Shown here: positions 16,635 through 25,989 of the stretch, one piece after another
Layout of the letters: the number at the start of each line of letters is the position of its first letter
Numbering within the stretch: the first letter of the stretch is position 1
Assembly: GCA_013043965.1 (NCBI GenBank)
Contig: JABEVF010000062.1
Location: 1-39,497 of the forward strand
Reading direction: 5' to 3'
Source: Gallionella sp.
GTDB lineage: Bacteria; Pseudomonadota; Gammaproteobacteria; Burkholderiales; Gallionellaceae
DNA length: 39,497 nucleotides
The notes under the pieces: model-generated
The model's database searches: none
What the model saw: only the letters and a program-made list of their open reading frames with translations
Told to the model about the DNA's origin: nothing
Program-made: the position numbers and the translations under genes

Positions 16635-18689
16635 ATGGATATCCAAACTCTGTACCTGCTGGTCCCGTTGGCCCCGTTGCTCGGCGCAATCCTGGCCGGG
16701 CTGTTCGGCAAATGGCTGGGGCGCAAATGGTCGCACCGCATCACCATCGCCTTGGTCGGCGTGTCTTTGTACGCGTCCGTGCAGATTTTTCGCAGTGTGT
16801 TGGACGGACATTCGTTCGACGGTCCCGTTTACACCTGGCTGACGTCGGGCGGTATCTCGTTCCATGTCGGGTTCCTGATCGACCGGTTGACGGTCACCAT
16901 GATGCTGGTGGTGACTTCGGTGTCGCTGATGGTGCACATCTACACCATAGGCTACATGGAAGAAGACCCGGGCTACCAGCGTTTCTTCAGCTACATCTCG
17001 CTGTTCACCTTCTCCATGCTGATGCTGGTGATGGCGAATAACTTCATGCAACTGTTCTTCGGCTGGGAAGCGGTGGGTTTGGTCTCTTATCTGCTGATCG
17101 GTTTCTGGTACACCCGCCCGACCGCGATCTACGCCAACCTGAAAGCCTTTCTGGTCAACCGCGTCGGCGACTTCGGCTTTCTGCTGGGCATCGCGCTGGT
17201 GCTGATGGTGTTCGGCTCGTTGAACTATGCCGACGTGTTCGCCAACGTGGCCAGCCATGCCAACGACCTCGCTCCGATAGCTGGCATGCATGTCAATCTG
17301 ATCACCGCGATCTGCATCCTGCTGTTCATCGGCGCGATGGGCAAATCGGCACAGTTTCCGTTGCATGTCTGGTTGCCCGACTCGATGGAAGGCCCGACCC
17401 CGATCTCCGCGCTGATCCATGCGGCGACCATGGTGACCGCCGGTATCTTCATGGTGGCGCGCATGTCGCCGATGTTCGAGTTCTCCGAGACCGCGTTGTC
17501 GTTCGTGATGATCATCGGTGCGATCACCGCCTTGTTCATGGGCTTTCTGGGCATCATCCAGAACGACATCAAACGCGTGATCGCGTATTCCACCTTGTCG
17601 CAGCTGGGTTACATGACCGTGGCGCTGGGCGCGTCGGCCTACTCGGCGGCGATCTTCCACCTGATGACCCACGCCTTTTTCAAGGCACTGCTGTTCCTGG
17701 CCGCAGGTAGCGTCATCATCGCGATGCACCACGACCAGGACATCCGCAACATGGGCGGCTTGCGCAAGTACATGCCCACCACCTGGATCACCTCGCTGAT
17801 CGGTTCGCTGGCCCTGATCGGCACGCCGTTCTTCTCCGGCTTCTATTCCAAGGACAGCATCATCGAGGCGGTCGAGTACTCGCATCTGCCCGGCCATACC
17901 ATCGCTTACATCGCGGTGGTCGCGGGCGTGTTCGTCACGGCCTTCTATTCTTTCCGGATGTACTTCCTGGTGTTCCACGGCGAGGAGCGTTTCGGCAAGG
18001 CGCATGCCCCGCATCACCCGGGTGCGCATGACGACCGTCATGCAAAAGAAACCGCGCACCCTTCGGCAGACACGGGGCAGGCTGAGCATCACGGCCTCGC
18101 CCCCGGCCAGAAACCGCATGAGTCGCGGTGGGTTGTGACCCTGCCCCTGGTGTTGCTGGCGATCCCGTCCGTGGTGATCGGTTACTTCGCGATCGAGCCG
18201 ATGTTGTTCGGCGGCTATTTCAAAGACGCGATCTACGTTTCCGCCGAACACGGCAAAGTTTTGCACGAGATGCGCGAAGAGTTCCACGGTGCGTTGGGGA
18301 TGGCCGCCCGTTCTTTGCTGAGCCTGCCGTTCCTGTTGGCCCTGGCGGGCGTGGCGATGTCCTGGTTCTTCTACATGAAGCGCCCCGATATTCCCGCCGC
18401 GATCCAGAAACGCTTCCAGTGGATCTACACCGTGTTGGATAACAAATATTACTTCGACCGTTTTAACGACTGGTTCTTTGCCGGCGGCGCGCGCGGCGCG
18501 AGCCTCTTCCTGGCCAAGTTCGGCGACAAGTTCCTGATCGATGGTTTGCTGGTCAACGGAACGGCGGGTATGGTCGGGAAAATATCCGGCATCGTGCGCC
18601 GTTTCCAAACTGGCTACATCTACCATTACGCATTCACCATGATCACCGGGGTGTTCGTATTGTTGACCATACGCAATTGGTTTGAATAG
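16635..18689 (+). CDS. nuoL: NADH-quinone oxidoreductase subunit L
   Basis: A 684-residue antiporter-like proton pump at the far end of the membrane arm. E145 in FFGWEAVGLVSYLLIG is the conserved helix-5 glutamate, and the helix-7 lysine lies in AMGKSAQFPLHVWLPDSMEGPTPISALIHA (in part: GKSAQFPLHVWLP). The long C-terminal lateral helix and its anchor helix are present. A histidine-rich loop at about residues 455-500 (HAPHHPGAHDDRHAKE) is longer and more charged than in many homologues. ATG at 16635 is preferred over the GTG at 16632. A 676-codon antisense ORF is a codon-bias shadow. Confidence 0.96.
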   Translation: MDIQTLYLLVPLAPLLGAILAGLFGKWLGRKWSHRITIALVGVSLYASVQIFRSVLDGHSFDGPVYTWLTSGGISFHVGFLIDRLTVTMMLVVTSVSLMVHIYTIGYMEEDPGYQRFFSYISLFTFSMLMLVMANNFMQLFFGWEAVGLVSYLLIGFWYTRPTAIYANLKAFLVNRVGDFGFLLGIALVLMVFGSLNYADVFANVASHANDLAPIAGMHVNLITAICILLFIGAMGKSAQFPLHVWLPDSMEGPTPISALIHAATMVTAGIFMVARMSPMFEFSETALSFVMIIGAITALFMGFLGIIQNDIKRVIAYSTLSQLGYMTVALGASAYSAAIFHLMTHAFFKALLFLAAGSVIIAMHHDQDIRNMGGLRKYMPTTWITSLIGSLALIGTPFFSGFYSKDSIIEAVEYSHLPGHTIAYIAVVAGVFVTAFYSFRMYFLVFHGEERFGKAHAPHHPGAHDDRHAKETAHPSADTGQAEHHGLAPGQKPHESRWVVTLPLVLLAIPSVVIGYFAIEPMLFGGYFKDAIYVSAEHGKVLHEMREEFHGALGMAARSLLSLPFLLALAGVAMSWFFYMKRPDIPAAIQKRFQWIYTVLDNKYYFDRFNDWFFAGGARGASLFLAKFGDKFLIDGLLVNGTAGMVGKISGIVRRFQTGYIYHYAFTMITGVFVLLTIRNWFE

Positions 18690-18736
18690 GGACTGACTCC
18701 TCCCGGCCTCCCCCCGTCATCTGGGCAGACCGGTTT

Positions 18737-18752
18737 CCCCCTGATGAGGGGG
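18737..18752. repeat. GC-rich hairpin in nuoL/nuoM gap
   Basis: CCCCCT and AGGGGG flank the loop GATG, followed by a second G run (GAGGGGG). The 99-base gap before nuoM is otherwise rich in C and G runs. It may act as an mRNA-processing or partial-attenuation hairpin within the operon; there is no U tract, so it is not a classic terminator. Confidence 0.55.
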
Positions 18753-18788
18753 ATCGAGGGGGTTGATACTAAACGTAAAGGAAAGAGC

Positions 18789-20279
18789 ATGATTTTTGGA
18801 TTACCCGTCATTAGCGTCACCATCTGGCTGCCCATCATCTTCGGCGTGCTGGTGCTGGCGACCGGCAACGATAAGAACGCGCCACTGGCGCGCATGTTGG
18901 CTCTGGCCGGTGGGGTGCTGGGCTTCCTGGTGACGCTGCCCTTGTATACCGGCTTCGACATCACCACCAGCGACATGCAGTTCGAGGAGATGCACAGCTG
19001 GATCAACCGCTTCAACATCCATTACCACCTGGGTGTGGACGGCATTTCGATGCTGTTCATCCTGCTCAACAGTTTGTTCACCCTTATCGTGGTGCTGGCC
19101 GGCTGGAAGGTGATCGAGAAGCGCGTGGCGCAATACATGGCGGCATTCCTGATCATGTCCGGCATTGTTAACGGCGTGTTCGCGGCGCTCGATTCGGTCC
19201 TGTTCTACGTGTTCTGGGAAGCGATGCTGATCCCGATGTTCATCATCATCGGCGTGTGGGGCGGCCCGAACCGCGTCTACGCGGCGATGAAGTTCTTCCT
19301 GTACACCTTGCTGGGCTCGCTGTTGATGCTGGTTGCACTGATCTATCTGTACAACCTGAGTGGCGGCAGTTTCGAAATTCTGGACTTTCATGACCTGGTG
19401 ATTCCGATGCAGGCGCAGATCCTGATCTTCATCGCGTTCTTCTTCGCCTTTGCGGTGAAAGTGCCGATGTTCCCGGTGCATACCTGGTTGCCCGACGCGC
19501 ACGTGGAAGCCCCGACCGGCGGCTCGGTGGTGCTGGCGGCGATCATGTTGAAAGTGGGCGCGTACGGTTTCTTGCGCTTCTCCCTGCCCATCACGCCAGA
19601 TGCCAGCCACAAGCTGGCCGGCGTGATGATCGCGCTGTCGCTGATCGCCATCGTGTATATCGGCCTGGTCGCGTTGAAGCAATCGGACATGAAGAAACTG
19701 GTGGCGTACTCTTCTATTTCGCACATGGGTTTCGTCACGCTCGGCATCTTCATTTTCAATACCTACGGCGTGGAAGGCGCGCTGCTGCAGATGCTGTCGC
19801 ACGGCTTCGTCGCGGGGGCGCTGTTCCTGTGTATCGGCGTGCTGTACGACCGCGTGCATTCGCGCGAGATCTCCGCATACGGGGGCGTGGCCAACAGGAT
19901 GCCGGTGTTCGCCGCGTTCTTCATGCTGTTCGCGATGGCCAATAGCGGGCTGCCCGGCACCAGCGCGTTTGTCGGCGAGTTCATGGTCATCATGGGCGCG
20001 GTCAAAGTGAATTTCTGGTATGCCTTCGCCGCCGCCAGCACGCTGGTGTTCGGCGCGGCCTACACGCTGTGGATGTACAAGCGCGTGATCTTCGGGGCGG
20101 TGGCGAACCACCATGTCGCCGAGCTGGCCGACATCACGCCGCGCGAAAAATTGATTTTCGCGGTGCTCGCGATATTCGTGTTGGGCATGGGTGTCTATCC
20201 CTTGCCGTTCGGTGAGATTTTGCACGTGTCGGTGAATGATTTGCTGCTGCACGTGGCTCATTCCAAGCTGACAAACTAA
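18789..20279 (+). CDS. nuoM: NADH-quinone oxidoreductase subunit M
   Basis: A 496-residue antiporter-like proton pump. E144 in VLFYVFWEAMLIPMFIIIG is the essential helix-5 glutamate; the helix-7 lysine lies in FAVKVPMFPVHTWLPDAHVEAPT (in part: KVPMFPVHTWLPDAHVEAPT is standard for ND4). About 14 helices are expected from the hydrophobic pattern. The ORF track extends the start into the GC-rich gap (MRGIEGVDTKRKG...); ATG 18789 gives the natural hydrophobic N-terminus and follows AAAGGAAAG. Confidence 0.96.
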   Translation: MIFGLPVISVTIWLPIIFGVLVLATGNDKNAPLARMLALAGGVLGFLVTLPLYTGFDITTSDMQFEEMHSWINRFNIHYHLGVDGISMLFILLNSLFTLIVVLAGWKVIEKRVAQYMAAFLIMSGIVNGVFAALDSVLFYVFWEAMLIPMFIIIGVWGGPNRVYAAMKFFLYTLLGSLLMLVALIYLYNLSGGSFEILDFHDLVIPMQAQILIFIAFFFAFAVKVPMFPVHTWLPDAHVEAPTGGSVVLAAIMLKVGAYGFLRFSLPITPDASHKLAGVMIALSLIAIVYIGLVALKQSDMKKLVAYSSISHMGFVTLGIFIFNTYGVEGALLQMLSHGFVAGALFLCIGVLYDRVHSREISAYGGVANRMPVFAAFFMLFAMANSGLPGTSAFVGEFMVIMGAVKVNFWYAFAAASTLVFGAAYTLWMYKRVIFGAVANHHVAELADITPREKLIFAVLAIFVLGMGVYPLPFGEILHVSVNDLLLHVAHSKLTN

Positions 20280-20284
20280 AAATG

Positions 20285-20358
20285 AGTCATAAGCCGTAAG
20301 GCGTAAGTTTTCGCGAATTACCCGTTTTAACTTATGGCTTACGTCTGGCAACTTACGA
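20285..20358. repeat. Period-7 intergenic element, nuoM/nuoN gap
   Basis: Left arm: ATAAGCC, GTAAGGC, GTAAGTT at 20289-20309, three heptads with TAAG at the same place, preceded by GAGTC. Right arm: AACTTAT, GGCTTAC, GTCTGGC, AACTTAC at 20329-20356, carrying the complementary CTTA(C/T) every seven bases except in one unit. The arms are imperfect reverse complements, the right being one heptad longer, and could form a long hairpin 20 bases before the nuoN start. Confidence 0.75.
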
Positions 20359-20376
20359 CTGTATTACGAGGTGAAT

Positions 20377-21828
20377 ATGAATTTGATGGTTGAACTGATG
20401 CCCGCTGGAGCGGAAATTTTCCTGCTGGTGATGGTGTGCGTGATTCTGATCGTGGATCTGCTGCTGGCTGAAAGCAACAAGATATACACGTATTCTCTGG
20501 CGATGCTCACCTTGCTGGGCTGCGCCCTGATCACGGTGGGCACGCATACTCAGGGCGTGGTGTACACCTTCCACAACATGTTCGTGGATGACCTGATGTC
20601 CGATGTGTTGAAGCTGTTCACCTATATCGCCGTGGGGGCGATGCTGGTGTATTCGCGCCAGTACCTGACGGTGCGCGGCCTGTTCACCGGCGAATTCATG
20701 GTGCTGGCCCTGTTCGCGCTGCTGGGCATGAACGTGATGATCTCCGCCAACAACTTTGTCACCTTGTATCTCGGTTTGGAGCTGCTGTCGCTGAGTTTGT
20801 ACGCGATGGTGGCGTTGCAACGCGATTCCGCCGTGGCTACCGAAGCCGCGATGAAATATTTTATCCTGGGTGCGCTGGCCTCGGGACTGCTGCTGTACGG
20901 CATGTCCATGCTGTACGGTGCGACCGGATCGCTGGAGCTCGGTGTGATCTCCGCTGCCATCACACACGGCGTGCCGAACAACGCCCTGCTGGTGTTCGGT
21001 CTGGTGTTCATCGTTTCCGGCCTGGCGTTCAAGCTCGGTGTCGTGCCTTTCCACATGTGGGTCCCCGATGTGTATCACGGCGCGCCGACCGCGATGACCA
21101 TGATGATAGGCTCCGCGCCCAAACTGGCGGCTTTCGCGTTCACCGCGCGCATCCTGGTGGAGGGCCTGCAACCGCTGATGAAAGACTGGTCCGGCATGCT
21201 GATCATCCTGGCGATCGCCTCGATGGCGCTGGGCAACCTGAGCGCGATCGCGCAAACCAACCTGAAACGCATGTTCGCTTACTCGACCATCTCGCACATG
21301 GGTTTCCTGCTGTTGGGTTTCATCGGCGGCGGCGTGGAAGGCTACGGTTCGGCGATGTTCTATGCGGTGGTCTACGTGCTGATGACGCTGGGCGGATTCG
21401 GCATGATCATGTTGCTGTCCCGCGCCGGTTTTGAAGCCGACACGCTGAACGACTTCAAGGGGCTGAACCAACGCAGCCCGTGGCTGGCATTCATGATGCT
21501 GCTGCTGATGTTCTCCATGGCAGGCGTGCCGCCCACGGTCGGCTTCTATGCGAAATTCTCGGTGCTCAATGCGGTCGTGCAGACTGGCCACACCTGGCTG
21601 GCGGTCCTGGCGGTAATGTTCTCGCTGATCGGCGCGTTCTATTATCTGCGTATCGTCAAACTGATGTACTTTGACGTGCCGCAAAGCCACGAGCCGATCA
21701 ACCTCGCCCCCGACACCGGCCTGCTCATCAGCATCAACGGTTTGGGTGTGCTGGCGCTGGGCATGATGCCCGGCATGCTGATGTATACCTGCGCGGAGTC
21801 GGTCAAGCAGTCCCTGCTGTTGCATTGA
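20377..21828 (+). CDS. nuoN: NADH-quinone oxidoreductase subunit N
   Basis: A 483-residue antiporter-like subunit, the last gene of the operon. E135 in [18 protein letters not shown] is the conserved helix-5 glutamate, and the helix-7 lysine is in [23 protein letters not shown] (in part: [20 protein letters not shown]). The ORF track starts with GTG 20371; ATG 20377 is better spaced from the GAGGTG ribosome-binding site, giving [18 protein letters not shown] strong terminator follows 22 bases after the stop and ends the unit. Confidence 0.96.
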   Translation: MNLMVELMPAGAEIFLLVMVCVILIVDLLLAESNKIYTYSLAMLTLLGCALITVGTHTQGVVYTFHNMFVDDLMSDVLKLFTYIAVGAMLVYSRQYLTVRGLFTGEFMVLALFALLGMNVMISANNFVTLYLGLELLSLSLYAMVALQRDSAVATEAAMKYFILGALASGLLLYGMSMLYGATGSLELGVISAAITHGVPNNALLVFGLVFIVSGLAFKLGVVPFHMWVPDVYHGAPTAMTMMIGSAPKLAAFAFTARILVEGLQPLMKDWSGMLIILAIASMALGNLSAIAQTNLKRMFAYSTISHMGFLLLGFIGGGVEGYGSAMFYAVVYVLMTLGGFGMIMLLSRAGFEADTLNDFKGLNQRSPWLAFMMLLLMFSMAGVPPTVGFYAKFSVLNAVVQTGHTWLAVLAVMFSLIGAFYYLRIVKLMYFDVPQSHEPINLAPDTGLLISINGLGVLALGMMPGMLMYTCAESVKQSLLLH

Positions 21829-21850
21829 GCCCGTGATGTGCTGAATCTCG

Positions 21851-21880
21851 AAACTCCCGCCGTATGCGGGAGTTTTTGTT
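21851..21880 (+). terminator. Rho-independent terminator of the nuo operon
   Basis: AACTCCCGC and GCGGGAGTT form a 9-bp perfect stem around CGTAT, followed directly by TTTTTGTT. This is a strong intrinsic terminator placed just after nuoN. Confidence 0.92.
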
Positions 21881-21932
21881 GGTGCGGTGCAAACGTGTCA
21901 GAATGTGTGAGCCGAAAAATCGGGAGGACGAA

Positions 21933-22346
21933 ATGGAAAGCTATTGGCTGTGGTGGTTGGCCGCGCTGGCGCTGGTGATCGCCGAAATGTTCAGCGGCAC
22001 CTTCTATTTGCTGGCGGTGGCCGGTGGCCTCGGCGCGGCTGGCCTGGCCGCCTATCTGGGCATGGCCTGGAGCGGGCAGGCGTTGATCGCCGCCTTGTTG
22101 TGCAGCGCCAGTGTGGTGATGATCTATTTCTGGAAACGGCAATCCGTGCAGCCAGTCCAGAGCAATTTCGCGTACGACATTGGCCAGACGGTGCACATCG
22201 CGAGCTGGTCGGATGCGTGCCACGCGAGGGTGCATTATCGCGGCGCCGAATGGGATGCCGAGCTGGCCGATACCGCGCTGATCGATGCGGGAAAAACCGC
22301 GTGGCGCATCAAGAACATCGCGGGTTCGTTGTTAATCATAGAGTGA
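21933..22346 (+). CDS. NfeD-like membrane protein
   Basis: A 137-residue short NfeD-family protein. It begins with hydrophobic helices (SYWLWWLAALALVIAEMF, then a second span from about residue 28 to 65) and ends in a small OB-fold-type soluble domain (IGQTVHIASWSDACHARVHYRGAEWDAEL, ending GSLLIIE). NfeD proteins pair with stomatin/SPFH proteins in membrane microdomains, and the gene directly downstream is a stomatin, which supports the call. ATG 21933 is used because GGGAGG lies six bases upstream; the longer ORF in the track runs through the nuo terminator. The counterpart in E. coli is ybbJ next to qmcA. Confidence 0.88.
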   Translation: MESYWLWWLAALALVIAEMFSGTFYLLAVAGGLGAAGLAAYLGMAWSGQALIAALLCSASVVMIYFWKRQSVQPVQSNFAYDIGQTVHIASWSDACHARVHYRGAEWDAELADTALIDAGKTAWRIKNIAGSLLIIE

Positions 22347-22354
22347 GGGGAGTC

Positions 22355-23260
22355 ATGGATAGCGTTGTCATTGGTTTGGTTATATTTGCGATCTTCCTGG
22401 CTGTTCGAACCATCAAGATCGTGCCGCAACAAAACGCATGGGTGATAGAGCGGTTCGGGAAATATAACCGGACGCTGGAACCCGGCCTGAGCATCGTCAT
22501 CCCGTTCATGGATCGCGTGGCATACAAGCACCACCTCACCGAGTTCCCCATCGACATCGCGCCCCAGGTCTGCATCACCCGCGACAATACCCAGGTGCAG
22601 GTGGACGGCGTGCTGTACTACCAGGTGACCGATGCCGCGCGCGCAAGTTACGGCACGTCGAATTATCTCGCCGCCATCACCATGCTGGCGCAGACCGCGT
22701 TGCGCTCGGAATGCGGCAAGCGCGACCTCGACAAGTTGCTGGAGGATAGGGACGCGATCAACCGCACCGTGGTGTTCGCGCTCGACGAAGCCAGCCCGAA
22801 CTGGGGCGTGAAGGTGTTGCGTTACGAGATCAAGGACATCACGCCGCCGCAGCAAGTACTGGCCTCGATGCAGAAGCAGATCACCGCCGAGCGCGAGAAG
22901 CGCGCGCTGATCGCGCAATCCGAAGGCAAGAAACAGGAAGAGATCAATCTGGCCGAAGGCCTGATGACCGCCTCGATACGCGAATCGGAAGGCACACGCC
23001 AGGCGGCGATCAACAATGCTCAGGGTGAGGCCGAAGCCATCATGCTGGTGGCGAAGGCGACCGCCGAATCCATCCGCCTGGTGGCCAGCGCGATACAGAG
23101 CGACGGCGGCATGACTGCGGTGAATCTCAAAGTCGCCGAACGTTTTGTCGATGCTTTCGGCAACATCGCCAAACAGGGCAACACCATGATCATTCCCGGC
23201 AATGCGGCCGATATCGCAGGCCTGGTCGCCACCGCGATGCAGGTGGTGAAAAAAGCCTGA
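22355..23260 (+). CDS. qmcA: Stomatin/SPFH-domain protein (QmcA/YbbK-like)
   Basis: A 301-residue SPFH protein. One N-terminal transmembrane segment (VVIGLVIFAIFLAVRTI) is followed by the SPFH core with IVPQQNAWVIERFGKYNRTLEPG, the stomatin signature region DIAPQVCITRDNTQVQVDGVLYYQV (quoted in part: TRDNTQVQVDGVLYY) and RYEIKDITPP. A long alanine/glutamate-rich coiled coil (about residues 165-240, e.g. MQKQITAEREKRALIAQSEG) drives oligomerisation. The family forms ring-like scaffolds on the inner membrane and affects membrane-protein quality control. The 438-residue ORF in the track is an artefact of reading upstream through the NfeD gene in another frame. ATG 22355 follows GAGGGGAG. Confidence 0.92.
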   Translation: MDSVVIGLVIFAIFLAVRTIKIVPQQNAWVIERFGKYNRTLEPGLSIVIPFMDRVAYKHHLTEFPIDIAPQVCITRDNTQVQVDGVLYYQVTDAARASYGTSNYLAAITMLAQTALRSECGKRDLDKLLEDRDAINRTVVFALDEASPNWGVKVLRYEIKDITPPQQVLASMQKQITAEREKRALIAQSEGKKQEEINLAEGLMTASIRESEGTRQAAINNAQGEAEAIMLVAKATAESIRLVASAIQSDGGMTAVNLKVAERFVDAFGNIAKQGNTMIIPGNAADIAGLVATAMQVVKKA

Positions 23261-23379
23261 ACAATCGGAAAGATGGCCATTCGATGTTGCAAGCCTGAAG
23301 AATATCGTCGTCTCTAAAGTTCCTAAGGCCACACCTATAACCTTTTGCCGGTGACACAACCGAAAATTTTGGAGCGAGC

Positions 23380-23925
23380 ATGGATTTGACTGAAACACGC
23401 CTGGATTCCATGCGGATGTATGACGGCGGCTTTATCCAAGTGCATAAGGATACGGTGCGCCTGCCGGATGGTACGGTGAGCACGCGCGAATATATCCGGC
23501 ATCCCGGTGCGGTGGCGGTGCTGGCGTTGCTGGACAACGGCAATCTGGTGATGGAGCGGCAATACCGTTACCCGCCGCAGCGCGAATTCATCGAACTGCC
23601 CGCGGGCAAGATCGATCACGGTGAGGACATCCTGCTTTGCGCGCAGCGAGAGCTGCTGGAGGAGACCGGCTATGTGGCGCGCGAGTGGACGCATCTCGCC
23701 ACCGCCTGGCCGTGCATCGGCTATGCCGACGAGCGCATGGAATATTTTTTGGCGCGCGGGCTGACGTTGCAGGCGCGCAAGCTGGACGACGGCGAGTTCC
23801 TCGAGGTGTTCGAATTGTCGTTGGCCGATGCCATCGAATGGATACGGCTGGGCAAGATCAACGAAAGCAAGACCATAGTCGGATTGTTCTGGTTGGAGAA
23901 ATACCTGAAGGGGTGGCGGGACTAG
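23380..23925 (+). CDS. Nudix hydrolase, ADP-ribose pyrophosphatase-like
   Basis: A 181-residue Nudix protein. The Nudix box GX5EX7REUXEEXGU is complete: GKIDHGEDILLCAQRELLEETGY (in part: AQRELLEETGY). The preceding strand VMERQYRYPPQREFIELPAG is characteristic of the ADP-ribose pyrophosphatase subgroup (NudF-like), which cuts ADP-ribose to AMP and ribose-5-phosphate. ATG 23380 follows GGAGCG. The 119-base gap from qmcA holds no clear terminator, so co-transcription is possible. Substrate is inferred from subgroup resemblance only. Confidence 0.88.
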   Translation: MDLTETRLDSMRMYDGGFIQVHKDTVRLPDGTVSTREYIRHPGAVAVLALLDNGNLVMERQYRYPPQREFIELPAGKIDHGEDILLCAQRELLEETGYVAREWTHLATAWPCIGYADERMEYFLARGLTLQARKLDDGEFLEVFELSLADAIEWIRLGKINESKTIVGLFWLEKYLKGWRD

Positions 23926-24001
23926 TGCCTTGGGGTCGTGCGCAAGACATGCCGCATCCGGTTCGCGCCCATCTAGGGATGCGCGATCGCCAACCAGAGC
24001 A

Positions 24002-25312
24002 TCATCGGGTGAACCGTTGCCGGTAGCGAAAAACGGTGCCGGGTTCCATCCCCCGGTCATGCAGGCTCACGACCCCGCCCGAACGAACTGCGGCTTCGCG
24101 CGCGATGGCCAGCCCAAGCCCGCTGCCCTGCCCGGACGAATCCGGCATTCGGTAGAACGCATCAAACACACGCTCGCGTTCCGGGGCGGGAATCCCGGGC
24201 CCGTTGTCAACGACTTCGATCACGGCACTGTCGGCATCGGACAGCAGGCGCAGCGTAACCACACCGTTTTCCGGCGTGTATTTCAGGGCGTTCTCCAGCG
24301 CGTTCTTGAGTATCAGCGGCAACGTGTCGGGCGACGCGCGCACTTGAAGCCGCGTGACTTCCTCAAGCCCCAGGTCTATGTGTTTGGCTTCGGCCATCGG
24401 CAGGTACTCCGCAATCAAGGCGCGAGCCATCGCCGGGACATCGACCAGCACCTCGCCTTGGGTTTCGGCTTGCGTTCTGGCGAGGGTCAGCAGCTGTTCG
24501 GTGAGCTGCCGCGCGCGCTCTATCCCGGCTTGCAGCGGCGTCACGCGCGTTTGCACGGCTTCCAGCGTATCGGCCTGCCGCAAATTCTGCGCCTGTAACG
24601 ACAATGCGGTGAGCGGGCTGCGCAGTTCGTGCGCGGCATCGGCGATGAAACGCCGCTGTTGTGCCACCAAGTGGTTCACTCGCCCCAGCAGGCGATTGAT
24701 CGCGTGGACGAACGGGGCGATTTCCCGGGGGATGTCATGGTCGGCAAGCGGGTGCAGGTGATCTGCGGGCTGCTCATCCAGACTCTTGGCCAGCAGCGTG
24801 ACCGGTGCGAGTTCATGCCGGATGATACGCACGATCAGCCAGGCCAGTACGGGTAGCAGGAGCAACAACGGAATCAAGGTGCGCCACGCGCTGTCGGCCG
24901 CGATCTCATCACGCGCGTCGGTGAGCTGGAACACAACCGTGCGCGTTCCGGCTGGCCCATCCCGCACGAATACCCGCAGGTGGTCGGCCCCGACGTTCAG
25001 CGTATGCAAGCCTGCGGACAGATCGCCGGTGAGCCAGTCGGGACGGGTGTCCGAGGGAAGATGAAGGATGGTCACGCGGGATTCGGGGTCGGCGAGTGCG
25101 GTATCCGGCAGATATTGACCGTCCGTGATAGACGCGGGTGAGTTTGCTGCCGAGCCTGCCGACATGGCTGCAATCTGGCGGAGCATGTCGTCTTGGAACT
25201 CTTTGGCTTCCGAATAGGCCAGCCGGAAAGAGGCGATGGCGGCCAGCAAACCGGCGCATAGGATGGCGCTCCCCAACACCAGTGAAAGTTGGCGTTGCAG
25301 AGAGCGTTTCAT
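24002..25312 (-). CDS. Two-component sensor histidine kinase, QseC/PmrB/TctE type
   Basis: A 436-residue inner-membrane kinase. The first helix (about residues 10-30) and second helix (LIPLLLLLPVLAWLIVRII, about 147-165) enclose a periplasmic sensing region of roughly 115 residues. A HAMP-like linker follows. The phosphoacceptor is H228 in FIADAAHELRSPLTAL. The ATPase domain shows the N box NALENALKYTPENG, the G1 box DNGPGIP and the G2 box GQGSGLGLAIA. Its start overlaps the end of the response-regulator gene by four bases, so the pair is coupled. The signal is unknown; the first gene of the unit encodes a periplasmic protein that could take part in sensing. Confidence 0.93.
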   Translation of the reverse strand: MKRSLQRQLSLVLGSAILCAGLLAAIASFRLAYSEAKEFQDDMLRQIAAMSAGSAANSPASITDGQYLPDTALADPESRVTILHLPSDTRPDWLTGDLSAGLHTLNVGADHLRVFVRDGPAGTRTVVFQLTDARDEIAADSAWRTLIPLLLLLPVLAWLIVRIIRHELAPVTLLAKSLDEQPADHLHPLADHDIPREIAPFVHAINRLLGRVNHLVAQQRRFIADAAHELRSPLTALSLQAQNLRQADTLEAVQTRVTPLQAGIERARQLTEQLLTLARTQAETQGEVLVDVPAMARALIAEYLPMAEAKHIDLGLEEVTRLQVRASPDTLPLILKNALENALKYTPENGVVTLRLLSDADSAVIEVVDNGPGIPAPERERVFDAFYRMPDSSGQGSGLGLAIAREAAVRSGGVVSLHDRGMEPGTVFRYRQRFTR

Positions 25313-25971
25313 ACCGGTTTCTCCACCATCCAGCCGGCGCCCCGCACATTTTTAATGGCGCTAGCGCCGAGTTTTTTGCGTACGCCGTGAATCAGAAAAT
25401 CCACTGCATTGCTTTCCACTTCTTCGTTCCAGCCATAAATGCGTTCTTCCAGCTCGGCCCGGGTGAGGATCGCACCCGGGCGCAGCAGCAGCGCGTGCAG
25501 CAACGCAAACTCGCGCGCGCTCAGCAGCTCCGCGGCATCGCCGCAGCGCGCTTCCATGGTGGCCTGGTCGAGGCTCACCTTGCCGTTGGTGAGCAGCGGC
25601 GCGGCTTGCCCGCCCTGGCGGCGGATGACCGCGCGCAGCCGGGCCAACAGCTCGTTGATGTCAAAAGGTTTGACCAGATAATCATCCGCACCGAAGTCCA
25701 GCCCCTGGACCCTGTCCGCCACGCTATCACGCGCTGTGATGACGATGACCGGCACCGTGTTGCCGCCCAGTCTCAGGCGGCGCAGCACTTCGAGACCGTC
25801 ACGTTTGGGCAACCCCAGATCGAGCAGCACGGCCTGGTGTTCGCCGTGCTCCAGCGCGGTGCTGGCGGTCGCGCCATCCTTGACCCAGTCGACGGCATAC
25901 GCCGAGTCTTTGAGCGCGACGCTCAAGGCTTCGCCTATCATGCTGTCGTCTTCAACGAGGAGTATGCGCAT
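25309..25971 (-). CDS. OmpR/PhoB-family response regulator, QseB/PmrA type
   Basis: A 220-residue regulator. The receiver domain (1-115) has the acidic pocket EDD at 7-9, the phosphorylated D51 in AVLLDLGLPKRDG, T/A switch segment VIVITARDS and K in DYLVKPFD. The C-terminal winged helix (about 125-218) ends with the family motif VDFLIHGVRKKLGASAIKNVRGAGWMVEK (in part: NVRGAGWMVEK). It should activate or repress genes after phosphorylation by the kinase encoded just downstream. It starts 18 bases after the stop of the DUF4124-like gene. Targets are not known from this window. Confidence 0.94.
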   Translation of the reverse strand: MRILLVEDDSMIGEALSVALKDSAYAVDWVKDGATASTALEHGEHQAVLLDLGLPKRDGLEVLRRLRLGGNTVPVIVITARDSVADRVQGLDFGADDYLVKPFDINELLARLRAVIRRQGGQAAPLLTNGKVSLDQATMEARCGDAAELLSAREFALLHALLLRPGAILTRAELEERIYGWNEEVESNAVDFLIHGVRKKLGASAIKNVRGAGWMVEKPV

Positions 25972-25989
25972 GTCGCCGGCGGGTTGCCG

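Noticed and set aside
16596-18626. 676-codon antisense ORF opposite nuoL, and similar long antisense ORFs opposite nuoM (18801-20351), nuoN (20353-21825) and nuoG (12526-13968)
   Set aside because: They are Gln/His/Arg-rich shadows produced by the GC-rich codon bias of the real genes. No family motif, no ribosome-binding site, and the sense genes are unmistakable.
21944-23260. 438-residue ORF as an NfeD-stomatin fusion
   Set aside because: The first 137 codons are in a different frame from the NfeD gene and code for nonsense. The stomatin starts at ATG 22355 with its own ribosome-binding site.
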